Shown: positions 26,967 through 36,703 of the stretch, piece after piece | Numbering within the stretch: the stretch's first letter is position 1 | How the letters are laid out: the number at the start of each line of letters is the position of its first letter | NCBI RefSeq assembly: GCF_017310645.1 | Contig: NZ_JAFLRH010000002.1 | Span: 62,001 to 126,000, forward strand | From: Paradesulfitobacterium ferrireducens | Lineage (GTDB): Bacteria > Bacillota > Desulfitobacteriia > Desulfitobacteriales > Desulfitobacteriaceae | Length of the DNA: 64,000 nucleotides | Reading direction: 5' to 3' | Notes under the pieces: generated by a model | The model's database searches: none | Seen by the model: the letters and a program-made list of their open reading frames with translations, nothing else | What the model was told of the DNA's origin: nothing | Position numbers and translations under genes: made by a program

Positions 26967-27057
26967 GCCGAAAACTATACAGAGCTAAAGTGCAATTAGC
27001 TGTAAAAATAAAACCAACATAGGCTCATTAATTAAATAATTTTTTTTAGAGATAACA

Positions 27058-27067
27058 TTGTATACAA
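27058..27067. promoter_or_regulatory. TTGTATACAA palindrome, candidate GntR/FCD operator
   Basis: A perfect 10-bp palindrome 29 bases before the start of a GntR-family gene. GTATAC-centred palindromes are the usual operator type of FCD-class GntR proteins, so autoregulation is likely (inference). Confidence 0.5.
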
Positions 27068-27096
27068 ATACAAATACATACACAGGAGGTTCGGAA

Positions 27097-27735
27097 ATGC
27101 TTCCCAAGATTGGCAGCGATGTTTCATTGTCTGAAAAAGCTTATTTGGTGATTAAAAATGCCATCCTCAACAACAAGTTGAAACCCAAGGAGATTCTTTC
27201 GGAAGAGGCTTTGGCCGCCGAGTTAGGAATAAGTCGCACCCCACTCCGCTCAGCTCTCAAAAAACTGTCTTTTGAAGGGTTGGTCGTCATCAATCCCGGT
27301 AGAAATGCCATGGTGGCGGATTTATCCTTTGAGGATGCCAAAAAAGTATTTACGGTTAGGATTGCGCTCGAACCCCTGGCGGCCAAAGCCGCCGCAACCA
27401 GCATCAAGCCGGAGGAATTGATGGATCTGCAAGAAATCCTGGAGAGCCAGGAGGAAGCCATCAAGATGAATGACTATGAACTCTTTCTTCAAAAAGATTA
27501 TGAATTTCATACGGCGGTAGGCAAATACAGCGATAATGACTTGTTAGGAAATTTTATGCAGACCATCAATGTGCACGTTCATCGCTTTTTGATTCTTTCT
27601 GGGACTCTGAAGATCAATGCTCAGGAAGCCTTACGTGAACATAAAGAAGTTTTGGCAGCGATTAAAAATGGCGATGGCGATACTGCTGAGAAGATGATGA
27701 AGCAACATGTGAAAAACGTCTCCGGCCGTTTGTAA
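27097..27735 (+). CDS. GntR-family regulator, FCD/FadR type (212 aa)
   Basis: The N-terminal winged helix is standard: SEKAYLVIKNAILNNKLKPKEILSE then AAELGISRTPLRSALKKL and GLVVINPGRNAMVADL, quoted in pieces. The C-terminal FCD domain (VFTVRIALEPLAAKAAA through HTAVGKYSDN and HVHRFL) carries the metal/ligand histidines typical for carboxylate effectors. It heads the second Liv-type importer operon and likely controls it in response to an amino or organic acid. ATG 27097 follows AGGAGG. Confidence 0.87.
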   Translation: MLPKIGSDVSLSEKAYLVIKNAILNNKLKPKEILSEEALAAELGISRTPLRSALKKLSFEGLVVINPGRNAMVADLSFEDAKKVFTVRIALEPLAAKAAATSIKPEELMDLQEILESQEEAIKMNDYELFLQKDYEFHTAVGKYSDNDLLGNFMQTINVHVHRFLILSGTLKINAQEALREHKEVLAAIKNGDGDTAEKMMKQHVKNVSGRL

Positions 27736-27817
27736 ACAAAGGTTTAAGTTTCGAAGGGAGGTGACCTTAGACAACTTACGTTGAACCCTACTCACAATCA
27801 CAAGAGGAGGAAAAAGT

Positions 27818-29005
27818 ATGAAAAGAGAATTTAAAAAAATCACGGCGTTGTTAGGTACAGCGGTCTTGACGTTAAGTCTGGTGGCCGGTTGTGCCGCTCC
27901 CAAGGGAGCTGAGCAAACTTCTGGCACAGCAGCGAAAGACTCCGGTTCCGGACAAGAAATCAAAATTGGCTTTGTGGCCCAACTATCAGGGGGCGGTGCG
28001 TTATATGGCAAACAAATGGAACAGGGAGCGCAACTTGCTGTGGATGAAATCAATCAGGCCGGTGGCATCAATGGCAAAAAACTAAAATTACTTCCGCAGG
28101 ACGATCAGGCAAATCCCAGTGAATCCGTGAAGGTGACCCAAAAGCTTATCACGGAAGATCACATCGATGCTTGGATGGGTACCTTGAAAAGCTCCGATAC
28201 CTTAACGGATCTGGGAATAACCTCGAAACAGAATATTCCGAGTTTTGTGCCAATTGCGGTTGCCGATAATATCACCAATTCAGGGTATACCAATGTGTTC
28301 CGCAATGTTTCCAATAACAGTATGCAAGTGAAGGCACTGGTTGATTATATTCTGAAAAACCAGCCCCACAAACGGATCGCCTTAATTTCCGAGAATACTG
28401 ATTACGGCCGGGGCTTGGCGGATACTTTTGAAAAGAACTTTACGGCCGGCGGAGGACAAATCACTAACAAAGAATTTTATAATGTCGGGCAAAAAGAGTT
28501 TAATGACCAGCTCACTAAGATTAAAGCTCAAAAACCGGATGCCATTGTAATTGGAGGCTTAGTCGCCGAGGGAGCGTTGATTGCAAAGCAAGCCCAGGAG
28601 CTTGGACTTAAATTCCAATTATACAGCTATGGGGGATTTATGGGATCGGCACCAATTAAACTGGCCGGGAACGCTGTCGAGGGACTAATTCACACCGAAT
28701 ATTTCACACCGATTAAAGGAGATAAAAAAATCGAGGACTTCGTTAACGCCTACCAAAAGAAATACGGAGAAATTCCGGACAGTTACTATTCAGCTGCCAC
28801 TTATGACGCCGTCTACCTCTATGCCGAGGGCTTAAAAAAGGCAGGATCCAATGACCTCCAAAAAGTGAATGAGGCTTTGCACACCATTCAGAATTATCAA
28901 GGGGTCATGGGCAGTATATCTTTTGATGAAAAGGGGCAAGCCAGCACCAAGGTCTGGATCGGACAGATTAAAGACGGTAACCAAGTTGTCATCTACCGGC
29001 CGTAA
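27818..29005 (+). CDS. Branched-chain-amino-acid-type ABC transporter, substrate-binding lipoprotein (395 aa)
   Basis: A LivJ/LivK homologue. The signal peptide ends in LSLVAGC, so Cys25 is the lipid anchor. A Gly/Ser/Lys linker leads to EIKIGFVAQLSGGGALYGKQMEQGAQLAVDEINQAGGINGKKL (in parts), the most typical LivK start. It looks closer to true amino-acid binding proteins than the one at 4937. ATG 27818 follows AAGAGGAGG. A hairpin directly after the gene could let the binding protein be made in excess over the membrane subunits. Confidence 0.9.
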   Translation: MKREFKKITALLGTAVLTLSLVAGCAAPKGAEQTSGTAAKDSGSGQEIKIGFVAQLSGGGALYGKQMEQGAQLAVDEINQAGGINGKKLKLLPQDDQANPSESVKVTQKLITEDHIDAWMGTLKSSDTLTDLGITSKQNIPSFVPIAVADNITNSGYTNVFRNVSNNSMQVKALVDYILKNQPHKRIALISENTDYGRGLADTFEKNFTAGGGQITNKEFYNVGQKEFNDQLTKIKAQKPDAIVIGGLVAEGALIAKQAQELGLKFQLYSYGGFMGSAPIKLAGNAVEGLIHTEYFTPIKGDKKIEDFVNAYQKKYGEIPDSYYSAATYDAVYLYAEGLKKAGSNDLQKVNEALHTIQNYQGVMGSISFDEKGQASTKVWIGQIKDGNQVVIYRP

Positions 29006-29041
29006 CTACTTATTTTAGCTATACGGAAAGTACGTCCTTCA

Positions 29042-29099
29042 AGAGGCTTCTGCGTGAGATGGGATGAGTAAGAAGACATCGACAGAAGCCTCTTTCCTT
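29042..29099 (+). terminator. Hairpin/attenuator between binding protein and permease genes
   Basis: AGAGGCTTCTG (29042-29052) pairs perfectly with CAGAAGCCTCT (29083-29093), with a 30-base loop and TTCCTT after it. The long loop and weak T-run suggest partial termination, or an end protected from decay, rather than complete termination. Confidence 0.6.
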
Positions 29100-29127
29100 A
29101 GGAAAATTTACTGATGGAGTTGATAAC

Positions 29128-30000
29128 ATGGCAGAGTTTGCCCAAACGCTGGTCAACGGTCTGACGGTTGGCACTCTTTACTCCCTTGTCGCTTTAGGTT
29201 TGACGATTATTTACGGCGTTATGAATCTGGCCAATTTCGCCCAGGGTGAATTCGCGATGATTGGCGGATTTGCAGCCTTTTTTCTGATTCAAGCAGGGAT
29301 ACCTTACCCTCTGGCCGTGGTTATCGCTTTTGCTGCCGCGGGAATCATCGGCTTGATCATTCATCTGCTGGCGAACTACCCGTTGCGCCAAAGTGAACCT
29401 ATTAATATGATGCTGAGTTCTCTGGGCGTTTCCTTGTTTTTGGTCAACCTCGCGCAGTATCTTTTTTCCCCGACACCCCAGGTGGTCGAGAGCCCGCTGT
29501 CCGGTAAGAGTCTTAATTTTTTTGGAATCTTTGTTTCCCAACAACGGCTCTTAATTGCCTTCGTGAGTATTGTGTTGTGTGTTGTAACTTATCTCTTACT
29601 CGAATATACAAGGTTCGGTCGGGCTGTGCGGGCGGCTTCCTTGGACCCGGATACGGCCGTAATCTACGGTGTTCCGACTAAGAAAATATCATTCCTAACT
29701 TTTGTGCTTGGAGTGGCGCTGACCGGAGTAGCCGGTGCCCTGGTGGCACCGGTGTATTATGTTTACCCTACGATGGGAATTTCTCTTACGCTTAAAGCCT
29801 TTGTAGTCGTTGTGCTCGGAGGTATGGGGAACGTGGTGGGTGCGATAGCCGGAGGACTGGTTATTGGCCTGATTGAAAGCCTTGCAGGTGGTTATATTTC
29901 AACCGGATTTCAGGACGCCATTGTGTTTGCAGTATTATTCCTGGTATTGGTATTTAGGCCTGAAGGCATACTTACGAAGGTTCAGGGGGAAAAGGTATGA
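29128..30000 (+). CDS. livH: Branched-chain amino acid ABC transporter permease LivH (290 aa)
   Basis: About eight membrane helices with the LivH landmarks GLTIIYGVMNLANFAQGEFAMIGG near the N-terminus, the coupling loop YTRFGRAVRAASLDPDTAVIYGV, and GGMGNVVGAIAGGLVIGLIES near the end. The gene runs straight into LivM with a four-base ATGA overlap. It forms the transmembrane channel together with LivM. Confidence 0.9.
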   Translation: MAEFAQTLVNGLTVGTLYSLVALGLTIIYGVMNLANFAQGEFAMIGGFAAFFLIQAGIPYPLAVVIAFAAAGIIGLIIHLLANYPLRQSEPINMMLSSLGVSLFLVNLAQYLFSPTPQVVESPLSGKSLNFFGIFVSQQRLLIAFVSIVLCVVTYLLLEYTRFGRAVRAASLDPDTAVIYGVPTKKISFLTFVLGVALTGVAGALVAPVYYVYPTMGISLTLKAFVVVVLGGMGNVVGAIAGGLVIGLIESLAGGYISTGFQDAIVFAVLFLVLVFRPEGILTKVQGEKV

Positions 30001-30986
30001 ATCTACAACGCCTTAAATTTTGGTCCGCAATCTTGCTTGGGCTGGGAAGCGTTCTGGCCAGCCTTTATGTGCAGAACATGTACCTGTTGAACGTCATAAT
30101 TTTAGCCGTGATAAGCGCGATTTTGGCGGTCAGTGTCAATCTGTTGGTCGGGTATACCGGACAGATTTCCCTGGGGCATGCTGGGTTTTACGGAATCGGG
30201 GCGTATACGGTAGCTCTGCTGACCACCCGTTGGCATTGGTCGATTTGGTTAAGTTTTCTCGCGGCATTTGGTTTGTCTGGGTTGATGGGCTTAGTGCTGG
30301 GCTTGCCGACAACCAGGTTAAGAGGACATTTTTTAGGAATCGCCACTTTGGGTTTTGGAGTCATTGTTAATGTTGTGCTCAACAACTGGACTTCTTTGAC
30401 GAATGGTCCGGTCGGTGTGCGCGGTATTCCTGCTCCGGCTTTATTTGGTATTTCCCTGGAATATAAGAATTTCTTTCTAGGATTCGCTTTGGCGTGCTTA
30501 TTTGTCATTGTTTTGCTGGTATATTTGGTGGTTAATTCTGCAGTTGGGCGCGCTTGGAAATGCATCAGACGCGATGAGATTGCCGCTCAAGTCTCCGGTA
30601 TCAATGTCTATGGCTACAAACTGTTGGCTTTTGCCTTCAGCGGGGGTATTGCCGGAATTGCCGGGGCACTCTATGCAGCGTTTATGACGCTTGTCAGTCC
30701 GGAAACCTTTGATTTGAACCAGTCAATAACAATTGTCACGACGACTATCCTTGGCGGCGCCGGCACCTTAGTGGGACCGCTGCTTGGGACCGGGATTCTT
30801 ACTCTGATCAGTGAATGGCTGAGAAATTTCCACGAGTTGCGCTTAGTGCTCTATGGGCTCATTCTCGTGCTGTTCATCGTAGTCATGCCTCAAGGAATTT
30901 ACCCGTTCGTGAAAAAGCACGTGCAGTTGTGGTTCACTCCGCGCAAGGTTAAAATTCAGAGGGGTTCGGAGGGGAGACATCTATGA
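29997..30986 (+). CDS. livM: Branched-chain amino acid ABC transporter permease LivM (329 aa)
   Basis: The second permease with LLVGYTGQISLGHAGFYGIGAYT, split across helices 2 and 3, the coupling loop VGRAWKCIRRDEIAAQVSGIN and ILGGAGTLVGPLLGTGILT. Overlaps at both ends (ATGA) show tight coupling to its neighbours. The basic C-terminal tail (PRKVKIQRGSEGRHL) is cytoplasmic. Confidence 0.9.
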   Translation: MNLQRLKFWSAILLGLGSVLASLYVQNMYLLNVIILAVISAILAVSVNLLVGYTGQISLGHAGFYGIGAYTVALLTTRWHWSIWLSFLAAFGLSGLMGLVLGLPTTRLRGHFLGIATLGFGVIVNVVLNNWTSLTNGPVGVRGIPAPALFGISLEYKNFFLGFALACLFVIVLLVYLVVNSAVGRAWKCIRRDEIAAQVSGINVYGYKLLAFAFSGGIAGIAGALYAAFMTLVSPETFDLNQSITIVTTTILGGAGTLVGPLLGTGILTLISEWLRNFHELRLVLYGLILVLFIVVMPQGIYPFVKKHVQLWFTPRKVKIQRGSEGRHL

Positions 30987-31756
30987 GTGAGGCATTAATT
31001 GCTGCCAAGCAGATTTCCGTTCGCTTCGGTGGGTTATGGGCCATCAAAGATGTTGAGCTCCAGGTTAATTCTGGAGAAATTTTAGGAATCATCGGACCCA
31101 ATGGAGCCGGAAAATCAACTTTCCTCAATGTTCTGTCAGGCTTGCAGCGTCCATCGGCCGGTCATTTAGTGATCGGGAAGGAAGAAACGGCTGATCCCAA
31201 AGCCTGGCGGATGGCCAAACTTGGGATTGCCAGAAGTTTTCAGACCATCCGGCTTATAGACGATATGAGTGTTCTGGAGAATGTTTTAATTGGCACGCAT
31301 CTCTATGCGGTCAAAGGCTTTTTGCAGGTGGTGGGACGGTCACGGAGCTGGCATCAAACCGAACGTCAACTAAAAGAAGGGGCCCTGGAAACTCTCGCTT
31401 GGCTGGGCGTGGGTCATAAAGCGGAGTTGCCGGTCAGTATGTTGCCGTTGCAAGAGCGCAGACGGGTTGAAATTGCCCGGGCTTTAATGATTCGCCCCCG
31501 GGTGTTGTTGCTGGATGAGCCCTGTGCCGGTTTAAGCCAGCAGGAGTCACTGGCCTTGAGCAATCTCATGAGCGGGATCCGAACCCGCGGAGTTTCCATC
31601 GTGCTTGTTGAACACAACGTCAAGTTAGTTATGGCGCTTGCCGATCGTGTTGTCGTCCTGGACCACGGACAGAAAATCGCTGAAGGAACACCCACCGAGG
31701 TAGCGCACAATGAAACCGTTATTCAAGCTTATTTAGGGGGGGAAGTTCATGCTTGA
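30983..31756 (+). CDS. livG: Branched-chain amino acid ABC transporter ATPase LivG (257 aa)
   Basis: ATP-binding subunit with Walker A GPNGAGKST, the LivG motif LGIARSFQTIRLIDDMSVLENV, Walker B VLLLDEPCAGLS and switch VLVEHNVK. The signature reads LPLQERRRVEIARAL instead of LSGGQ, as is common in LivG. It overlaps LivF by eight bases. Confidence 0.9.
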   Translation: MSEALIAAKQISVRFGGLWAIKDVELQVNSGEILGIIGPNGAGKSTFLNVLSGLQRPSAGHLVIGKEETADPKAWRMAKLGIARSFQTIRLIDDMSVLENVLIGTHLYAVKGFLQVVGRSRSWHQTERQLKEGALETLAWLGVGHKAELPVSMLPLQERRRVEIARALMIRPRVLLLDEPCAGLSQQESLALSNLMSGIRTRGVSIVLVEHNVKLVMALADRVVVLDHGQKIAEGTPTEVAHNETVIQAYLGGEVHA

Positions 31757-32453
31757 GATCGAGGACTTAAAAAGCGGCTATGGCGAAATCATGGTGTTGC
31801 AAGGACTCAACTTGGTGGTAAATCAGGGCGAAATTGTCGGTCTTTTGGGAGCAAATGGTGTGGGTAAGACCACGCTGCTCAACACGATCTCGGGTTTAAT
31901 AAAGTCGAGAGGAGGAACGGTCTCTTACCTGGGACAAAATTTGTTGCGCATAGCGCCGACGAAGCTGCTGAGTTTGGGCATAGCGCATGTCCGGCAGGGC
32001 CGGCATATTTTTGCCAAAATGACAGTCTTAGAAAATCTGCAGGTTGCTTTAGACAGTGTGCGCCATCGTGTGAATCCTCAGGAACGCATAGAATATGGCT
32101 TGCAGTTGTTCCCAAAACTGAAGGAACGGCTGCACCAGCAGGGTGGTACTTTAAGCGGCGGTGAACAGCAAATGTTGGCGATTGCCCGTGCATTGGTGAC
32201 GCAACCGAAGTTGCTGATGTTGGATGAGCCCTCCATGGGTCTGGCCCCAATCGTAGTCCAAGGTGTCTTTACAGCAATCCGGCAAATTGCGCAAGACGGG
32301 ACCACGATCTTATTGGTCGAGCAAAATGCGGTCGCAGCGAGTGATCTTGTAGACCGCTTGTATGTAATGGATATGGGGAAGATTGTGTACGAGACGGCGC
32401 AGGTCAATGAACAGGAATTGGAAAAGATTAAAGATGTTTACCTAGGGGCCTAG
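31749..32453 (+). CDS. livF: Branched-chain amino acid ABC transporter ATPase LivF (234 aa)
   Basis: ATP-binding subunit with Walker A GANGVGKTT, signature LSGGEQQMLAIARAL, Walker B LLMLDEPSMGLAP and switch LLVEQNA. It closes the importer set. The dehydrogenase gene begins about 20 bases later, so the operon probably continues into the catabolic genes. Confidence 0.9.
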   Translation: MLEIEDLKSGYGEIMVLQGLNLVVNQGEIVGLLGANGVGKTTLLNTISGLIKSRGGTVSYLGQNLLRIAPTKLLSLGIAHVRQGRHIFAKMTVLENLQVALDSVRHRVNPQERIEYGLQLFPKLKERLHQQGGTLSGGEQQMLAIARALVTQPKLLMLDEPSMGLAPIVVQGVFTAIRQIAQDGTTILLVEQNAVAASDLVDRLYVMDMGKIVYETAQVNEQELEKIKDVYLGA

Positions 32454-32474
32454 GGGAAAATAGGAGGGATGCAG

Positions 32475-33437
32475 TTGATTGTAGCAGCCACACAGGAGAT
32501 TTTAGCGAGGCATCAGGCCAAGATCCTCGAGGATACCGGTGAGCAAGTGTATATTTATCCCTCGCTTGAGCAAATTCCGCAGCCAATTGCGGATAAGACA
32601 GAGATTTTAATAACTTATGGCATTACCTTAACGAAGGCCGAGCCGCAACCGCTGAACCTGGCCCGTTTCCCGAAGTTGTGCTGGATCCAAATTTTAAGCG
32701 CCGGCCTTGAAGGCCTGCCTGTAAGTGAAATTCAAAAGCGCGGGATTCTGGTGACGAATGCAGCCGGTGTTCATGGGGCGCCCATGAGTGAATTTGTGGT
32801 CTATTGCATGCTGCATTTTAGCAAAGACATGGAGCGTTACCAGCAACTAAAAAAGGAAAAAAGGTATGACCGGACCAAGCTGGTCGGAGAACTGGAAGGA
32901 CTGGAAGTCTTAATCTATGGAACGGGCACCATCGGGCAAGCAGTTGCCCGCATGTTAACTTTATTTAAGGTGAAGGTTTTCGGGGTCAATACCACCGGGA
33001 GAGCGGTGGAGCCGTTTATTGAGACCTACACGCTCGCGCAAGCGGCCCGCAAATTAGCGACGGCTGATTACGTGATTTCGCTGCTGCCGTCAACCCCTAA
33101 GACCCGCGGTTTTTTTTCGCGGGAATATCTTGCCCGGATGAAGAACGAAGCAGTATTTATTAGTATAGGACGGGGCGATGTTGTGGATGAACAAAGTCTT
33201 GTCGAGATGCTGCAGCAGGGGAGATTGAAGGGGGCTGCTTTAGACGTATTTGAGCGCGAGCCGCTGCCCCCGGAGAGCCCGCTCTGGGACTGCGAGCATT
33301 TAATCTTGACACCGCATATGTCGGCCAAATCCATTTATTACATCGACCGCTGCGTGGATATCTTTATTCAAAACTTATTGGCTTTCCGCTCCGGCGGCTC
33401 CATGCTTAACGTGGTGGATTTTGCAAGAGGATATTGA
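32475..33437 (+). CDS. D-isomer-specific 2-hydroxyacid dehydrogenase (320 aa)
   Basis: The NAD-binding domain is clear: LIYGTGTIGQAVARML (variant of GxGxxG), then the conserved Arg in ISIGRGDVVDE, the Glu in ALDVFEREPLP and the catalytic His in LILTPHMSAKS. The family interconverts 2-oxoacids and D-2-hydroxyacids. With a GlcD-type oxidase and glutamate dehydrogenase nearby, 2-oxoglutarate or a branched 2-oxoacid is a plausible substrate (inference). TTG 32475 is 6 bases after GGAGGG; ATG 32469 touches that site and would be badly spaced. Confidence 0.85.
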   Translation: MIVAATQEILARHQAKILEDTGEQVYIYPSLEQIPQPIADKTEILITYGITLTKAEPQPLNLARFPKLCWIQILSAGLEGLPVSEIQKRGILVTNAAGVHGAPMSEFVVYCMLHFSKDMERYQQLKKEKRYDRTKLVGELEGLEVLIYGTGTIGQAVARMLTLFKVKVFGVNTTGRAVEPFIETYTLAQAARKLATADYVISLLPSTPKTRGFFSREYLARMKNEAVFISIGRGDVVDEQSLVEMLQQGRLKGAALDVFEREPLPPESPLWDCEHLILTPHMSAKSIYYIDRCVDIFIQNLLAFRSGGSMLNVVDFARGY

Positions 33438-33503
33438 CCTGATGCTGCGGTAGTGGTATGGACAAAATTTTGAACTAAAGGTTTGGGCAAGGAGAGGAAT
33501 ATA

Positions 33504-35159
33504 TTGTACCGCGAACTTAAAAATGTAGCTCTAGCTGAACAAGTCGAGAAGATCACCACGTCTCTCGTTCAGACACTGAGCATCAACGGAACGAAGGGAG
33601 AAGTGGAGATCGCTGATCGTATCGAAGCGATTCTTCGTAGTTATCCCTATTTTCAAAGTCATCCTGATCGAGTCTGGACTCAAGCATTGCCTCATGATCC
33701 TTTGGGTAGAAAAAATGTGTTTGCCCGCCTCAAAGGTGGCGGCAGTACGAAAAGAACGGTTATCTTTCACGCCCATCTGGATACCGTAGGAATTGAGGAT
33801 TATGGTCATTTGCAAGGGCTGGCGCATAACCCTGAGCAATTGCTGCGGTTTTTTGAAAAGTGGGAGGAAAACAAAGAAATTCAAGTCCAAGCTTTATCAG
33901 GTGATTGGATGTTTGGGCGCGGGGCAGTCGATATGAAAAGCGGAATCGCGGTCCATCTGGCCAATGTGCTCTACTTTTCGGAACACAGGGAAGATTGGGC
34001 CGGGGAAATTATTTTCATGGCCAATCCGGTGGAAGAAAACCAGCATACCGGAATCATGGCTGCAGTGGATGAATTGTTGCGCCTGCGCCAGGAGGAAAAA
34101 CTAGAATTCATTTGTGCCATCAACACTGACTATATTTCCCCCTTATTTCCCGGAGACAGGACTAAATATATCTATACAGGGGCAGGAGGCAAGCTTTTGC
34201 CTTGTTTTTACGTTTATGGCCGGGAAGCGCATGTGGGCCAGACGTTAACGGGTCTGGATCCCACTCTGGTTACCTCGGAGCTGAATCGCCTGATTGGCAA
34301 TAATATGGACTTGACGGAACAGATGGAGGGTGAGCTGATCATACCGCCTTCCACCTTGCATCAGAGAGACAGCAAAGCTTTTTACAATGTCCAGACTGCG
34401 GTGACAGGCCTGCTCTATTTTAATTTCATGGTTTTGGCGGCCTCACCCAAAGATGTTTTAGCCAAACTAAAAAATGTGGCCTTACAAGCGGTGGCCAATG
34501 TCCAGCATTACTATGAAGAACAATACCGGAGTTTTGCTGAGACGAACGGTTTCCCGGCAGAGCTTCCTTCATGGAAGATGGAAGTCTATACTTATCAGGA
34601 ATTTTGTGCGAAACTGGCCAAACAAGGGGTGAACGTCGCGGAAGTCACAGCGAGAGTCGTGGCTGAGCAGCCCGACCTGGAGCTGCGCCAGCTTTGTTTC
34701 CGCATCGTGGATACCCTGCGCCAACTGGATCAGAAGGCAAACCCCTGCACGGTTATGTTCTTTGCACCTCCCTATTGCCCGCATAATTATCTTAAGGGAG
34801 ATAATGCGAGGGATGAAGAAGTTTTAGTTACGATCAAGCAAGTGCTCAAGCATTGGGAGCACACGTCAAATGAACAATTTGCGGTCAAACGTTTTTTTCC
34901 CTATCTCTCAGACAGCAGCTACTTATCCTTGCATGATACGGACGAAGAAGTGGCTGCTCTGATTGACAACTTCCCGGAATGGGAAAAAATCTATCCTGTC
35001 CCTGTTGCCAAAATACGGGAACTCAATATTCCGGCGATTAATGCCGGGGTCTACGGCTTGGATGCCCACCGCTGGACGGAAAGAGTCTACAAACCATATT
35101 CGTTTGGAATCGTACCCAGGCTGATCAGGGATATGAGCCTATCCTGGTTGCGCAAATGA
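33504..35159 (+). CDS. M20-family metallohydrolase, RocB-like (551 aa)
   Basis: A zinc-dependent amidohydrolase/deacylase of the length and pattern of Bacillus RocB (arginine-utilization protein). Metal-site motifs are FHAHLDTVG, GRGAVDMKSGIAVHLA and NPVEENQHTG. SINGTKGEVEIADRI and YPYFQ in the first 60 residues also match RocB. Its exact reaction is not established even in Bacillus. TTG 33504 lies 7 bases after AGGAGAGG; TTG 33483 is an in-frame alternative. Next to an aminotransferase and glutamate dehydrogenase it fits amino-acid or acyl-amino-acid breakdown. Confidence 0.82.
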   Translation: MYRELKNVALAEQVEKITTSLVQTLSINGTKGEVEIADRIEAILRSYPYFQSHPDRVWTQALPHDPLGRKNVFARLKGGGSTKRTVIFHAHLDTVGIEDYGHLQGLAHNPEQLLRFFEKWEENKEIQVQALSGDWMFGRGAVDMKSGIAVHLANVLYFSEHREDWAGEIIFMANPVEENQHTGIMAAVDELLRLRQEEKLEFICAINTDYISPLFPGDRTKYIYTGAGGKLLPCFYVYGREAHVGQTLTGLDPTLVTSELNRLIGNNMDLTEQMEGELIIPPSTLHQRDSKAFYNVQTAVTGLLYFNFMVLAASPKDVLAKLKNVALQAVANVQHYYEEQYRSFAETNGFPAELPSWKMEVYTYQEFCAKLAKQGVNVAEVTARVVAEQPDLELRQLCFRIVDTLRQLDQKANPCTVMFFAPPYCPHNYLKGDNARDEEVLVTIKQVLKHWEHTSNEQFAVKRFFPYLSDSSYLSLHDTDEEVAALIDNFPEWEKIYPVPVAKIRELNIPAINAGVYGLDAHRWTERVYKPYSFGIVPRLIRDMSLSWLRK

Positions 35160-35253
35160 GTATGCCGGGGGCAGCGTCGAAAATGAGGATATGAGCGGGA
35201 GCTAGCATTTGAACGAGAATATGAGCGGGAGAACACTAAAGGAGAGATGGAAT

Positions 35254-36537
35254 ATGGATGCTACAACGAAGTCACTCTATGAACGGGCTCAAGCTGTCAT
35301 GCCTCCCGTTGCGGGGAGAGCAACCCAACTGGGCGTGGTTAAAGGGCAGGGTTCATATTTATGGGGAGAAGACGGCAAGAAGTATTTAGATTTTGCCAGC
35401 GGGGTTGCAGTTACCAATGTCGGTCATAATCATCCCCTGGTGATTGAGCGGGCTAAAGCTCAAATTGATACTTTAGTTCATGGCGGCCATAATGTCGTGT
35501 ATTACCCGGTATATGTTGAACTGGCGGAAAAACTGAATGAACTGAATGGCGGCGGCTGCAAGGTTTATTTTTCCAACAGCGGGGCGGAAGTGAATGAAGG
35601 CGCTATTAAACTGGCTAAGAAGGTTACGCAGCGCCCCGGGATTATTTCTTTTAAACGCAGCTTTCATGGCCGGACCTTGGCCGCTACCACCTTAACTGCT
35701 TCCAATGCCCTCTACCGTAAAGATTACGAGGGTTTATTGCCCAGTGTTTATCACGCGGAGTATCCTTATGCCTTCCGAACCGGCTTAAGCGAGGAACTGG
35801 AAACGCAGCGTTGCCTCGCTGATCTGGACGATATTTTCCATTTTCTAATTGCGCCGGATCAGGTGGCAGCGATTATTATGGAACCGGTCCAAGGCGAGGG
35901 CGGATACATTGTTCCGCCGGTATCTTTTGTGAAGGCTATTCGTGAGATTTGCGATAAACATGGGATTATGTTAATATTTGATGAAATTCAAACAGGTTTT
36001 GGTCGTACCGGTAAAATGTTTGCTTGGCAGCATTTCGATGTGAAACCGGATATCTTAACGCTAGCCAAAGGGATTGCCAATGGATTTCCATTGAGCGCGA
36101 TCGTGGCGCGTGCCGATCTAATGGACCAGTGGCCGGCAGGAACCCATGGCGGCACGTTTGGCGGCAATCCGGTCGCCTGTGCCGCTTCTTTAGCCGTGAT
36201 TGAGCTCTTGGAAGGAGGTTTGCTGAATAACGCTTTGGCCATGGGCCAATACTTTAAGGACCAATTGAACGAACTGAAAGAATCTTATCCGGCAATCCGG
36301 GATATCCGCGGTTTGGGTCTGATGATCGGAATGGAGCTTATGACGGAGGACCGCAAACCGGATGCCCAAGCAGTCAGTCTGCTGAAGGAGAAAGCGTTGG
36401 AAAAGGGACTCATCTTACTAACTTGTGGGACGGATAAAAATGTTATTCGCTTTATTCCGCCGACGGCGGTGTCCAAACCGGAAATCGACCAAGCGGTAAC
36501 TATTCTCCGTGCAGCTTTAGCTGAAATATTTGTTTAA
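35254..36537 (+). CDS. Class III aminotransferase, 4-aminobutyrate/ornithine type (427 aa)
   Basis: A PLP enzyme of the omega-aminotransferase class. FSNSGAEVNEGAIKLAKK binds the cofactor phosphate, MEPVQGEGGY and IFDEIQTGFGRTGKMFAWQ contain the PLP aspartate, and TLAKGIANGFPLSA the Schiff-base lysine. THGGTFGGNPVACAA also matches GabT/RocD. It would move an amino group from GABA, ornithine or a similar compound to 2-oxoglutarate, giving glutamate for the dehydrogenase downstream. ATG 35254 follows AAAGGAGAG. Confidence 0.88.
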   Translation: MDATTKSLYERAQAVMPPVAGRATQLGVVKGQGSYLWGEDGKKYLDFASGVAVTNVGHNHPLVIERAKAQIDTLVHGGHNVVYYPVYVELAEKLNELNGGGCKVYFSNSGAEVNEGAIKLAKKVTQRPGIISFKRSFHGRTLAATTLTASNALYRKDYEGLLPSVYHAEYPYAFRTGLSEELETQRCLADLDDIFHFLIAPDQVAAIIMEPVQGEGGYIVPPVSFVKAIREICDKHGIMLIFDEIQTGFGRTGKMFAWQHFDVKPDILTLAKGIANGFPLSAIVARADLMDQWPAGTHGGTFGGNPVACAASLAVIELLEGGLLNNALAMGQYFKDQLNELKESYPAIRDIRGLGLMIGMELMTEDRKPDAQAVSLLKEKALEKGLILLTCGTDKNVIRFIPPTAVSKPEIDQAVTILRAALAEIFV

Positions 36538-36703
36538 CCAGTGGTTGGCTAGTTTCCTCACATTTGCTCGGTGCAGCGGGGAAGGATTTGCTTCAATTGG
36601 GGAGAATAAGATAATCGAGAACTCCAATGATTTGTTTTAAGGCAAAGATAAAAGAACGGGTCAGGGAGATCGAAGAAGTTTAGCGTAACTAGGTGGGAAG
36701 CAT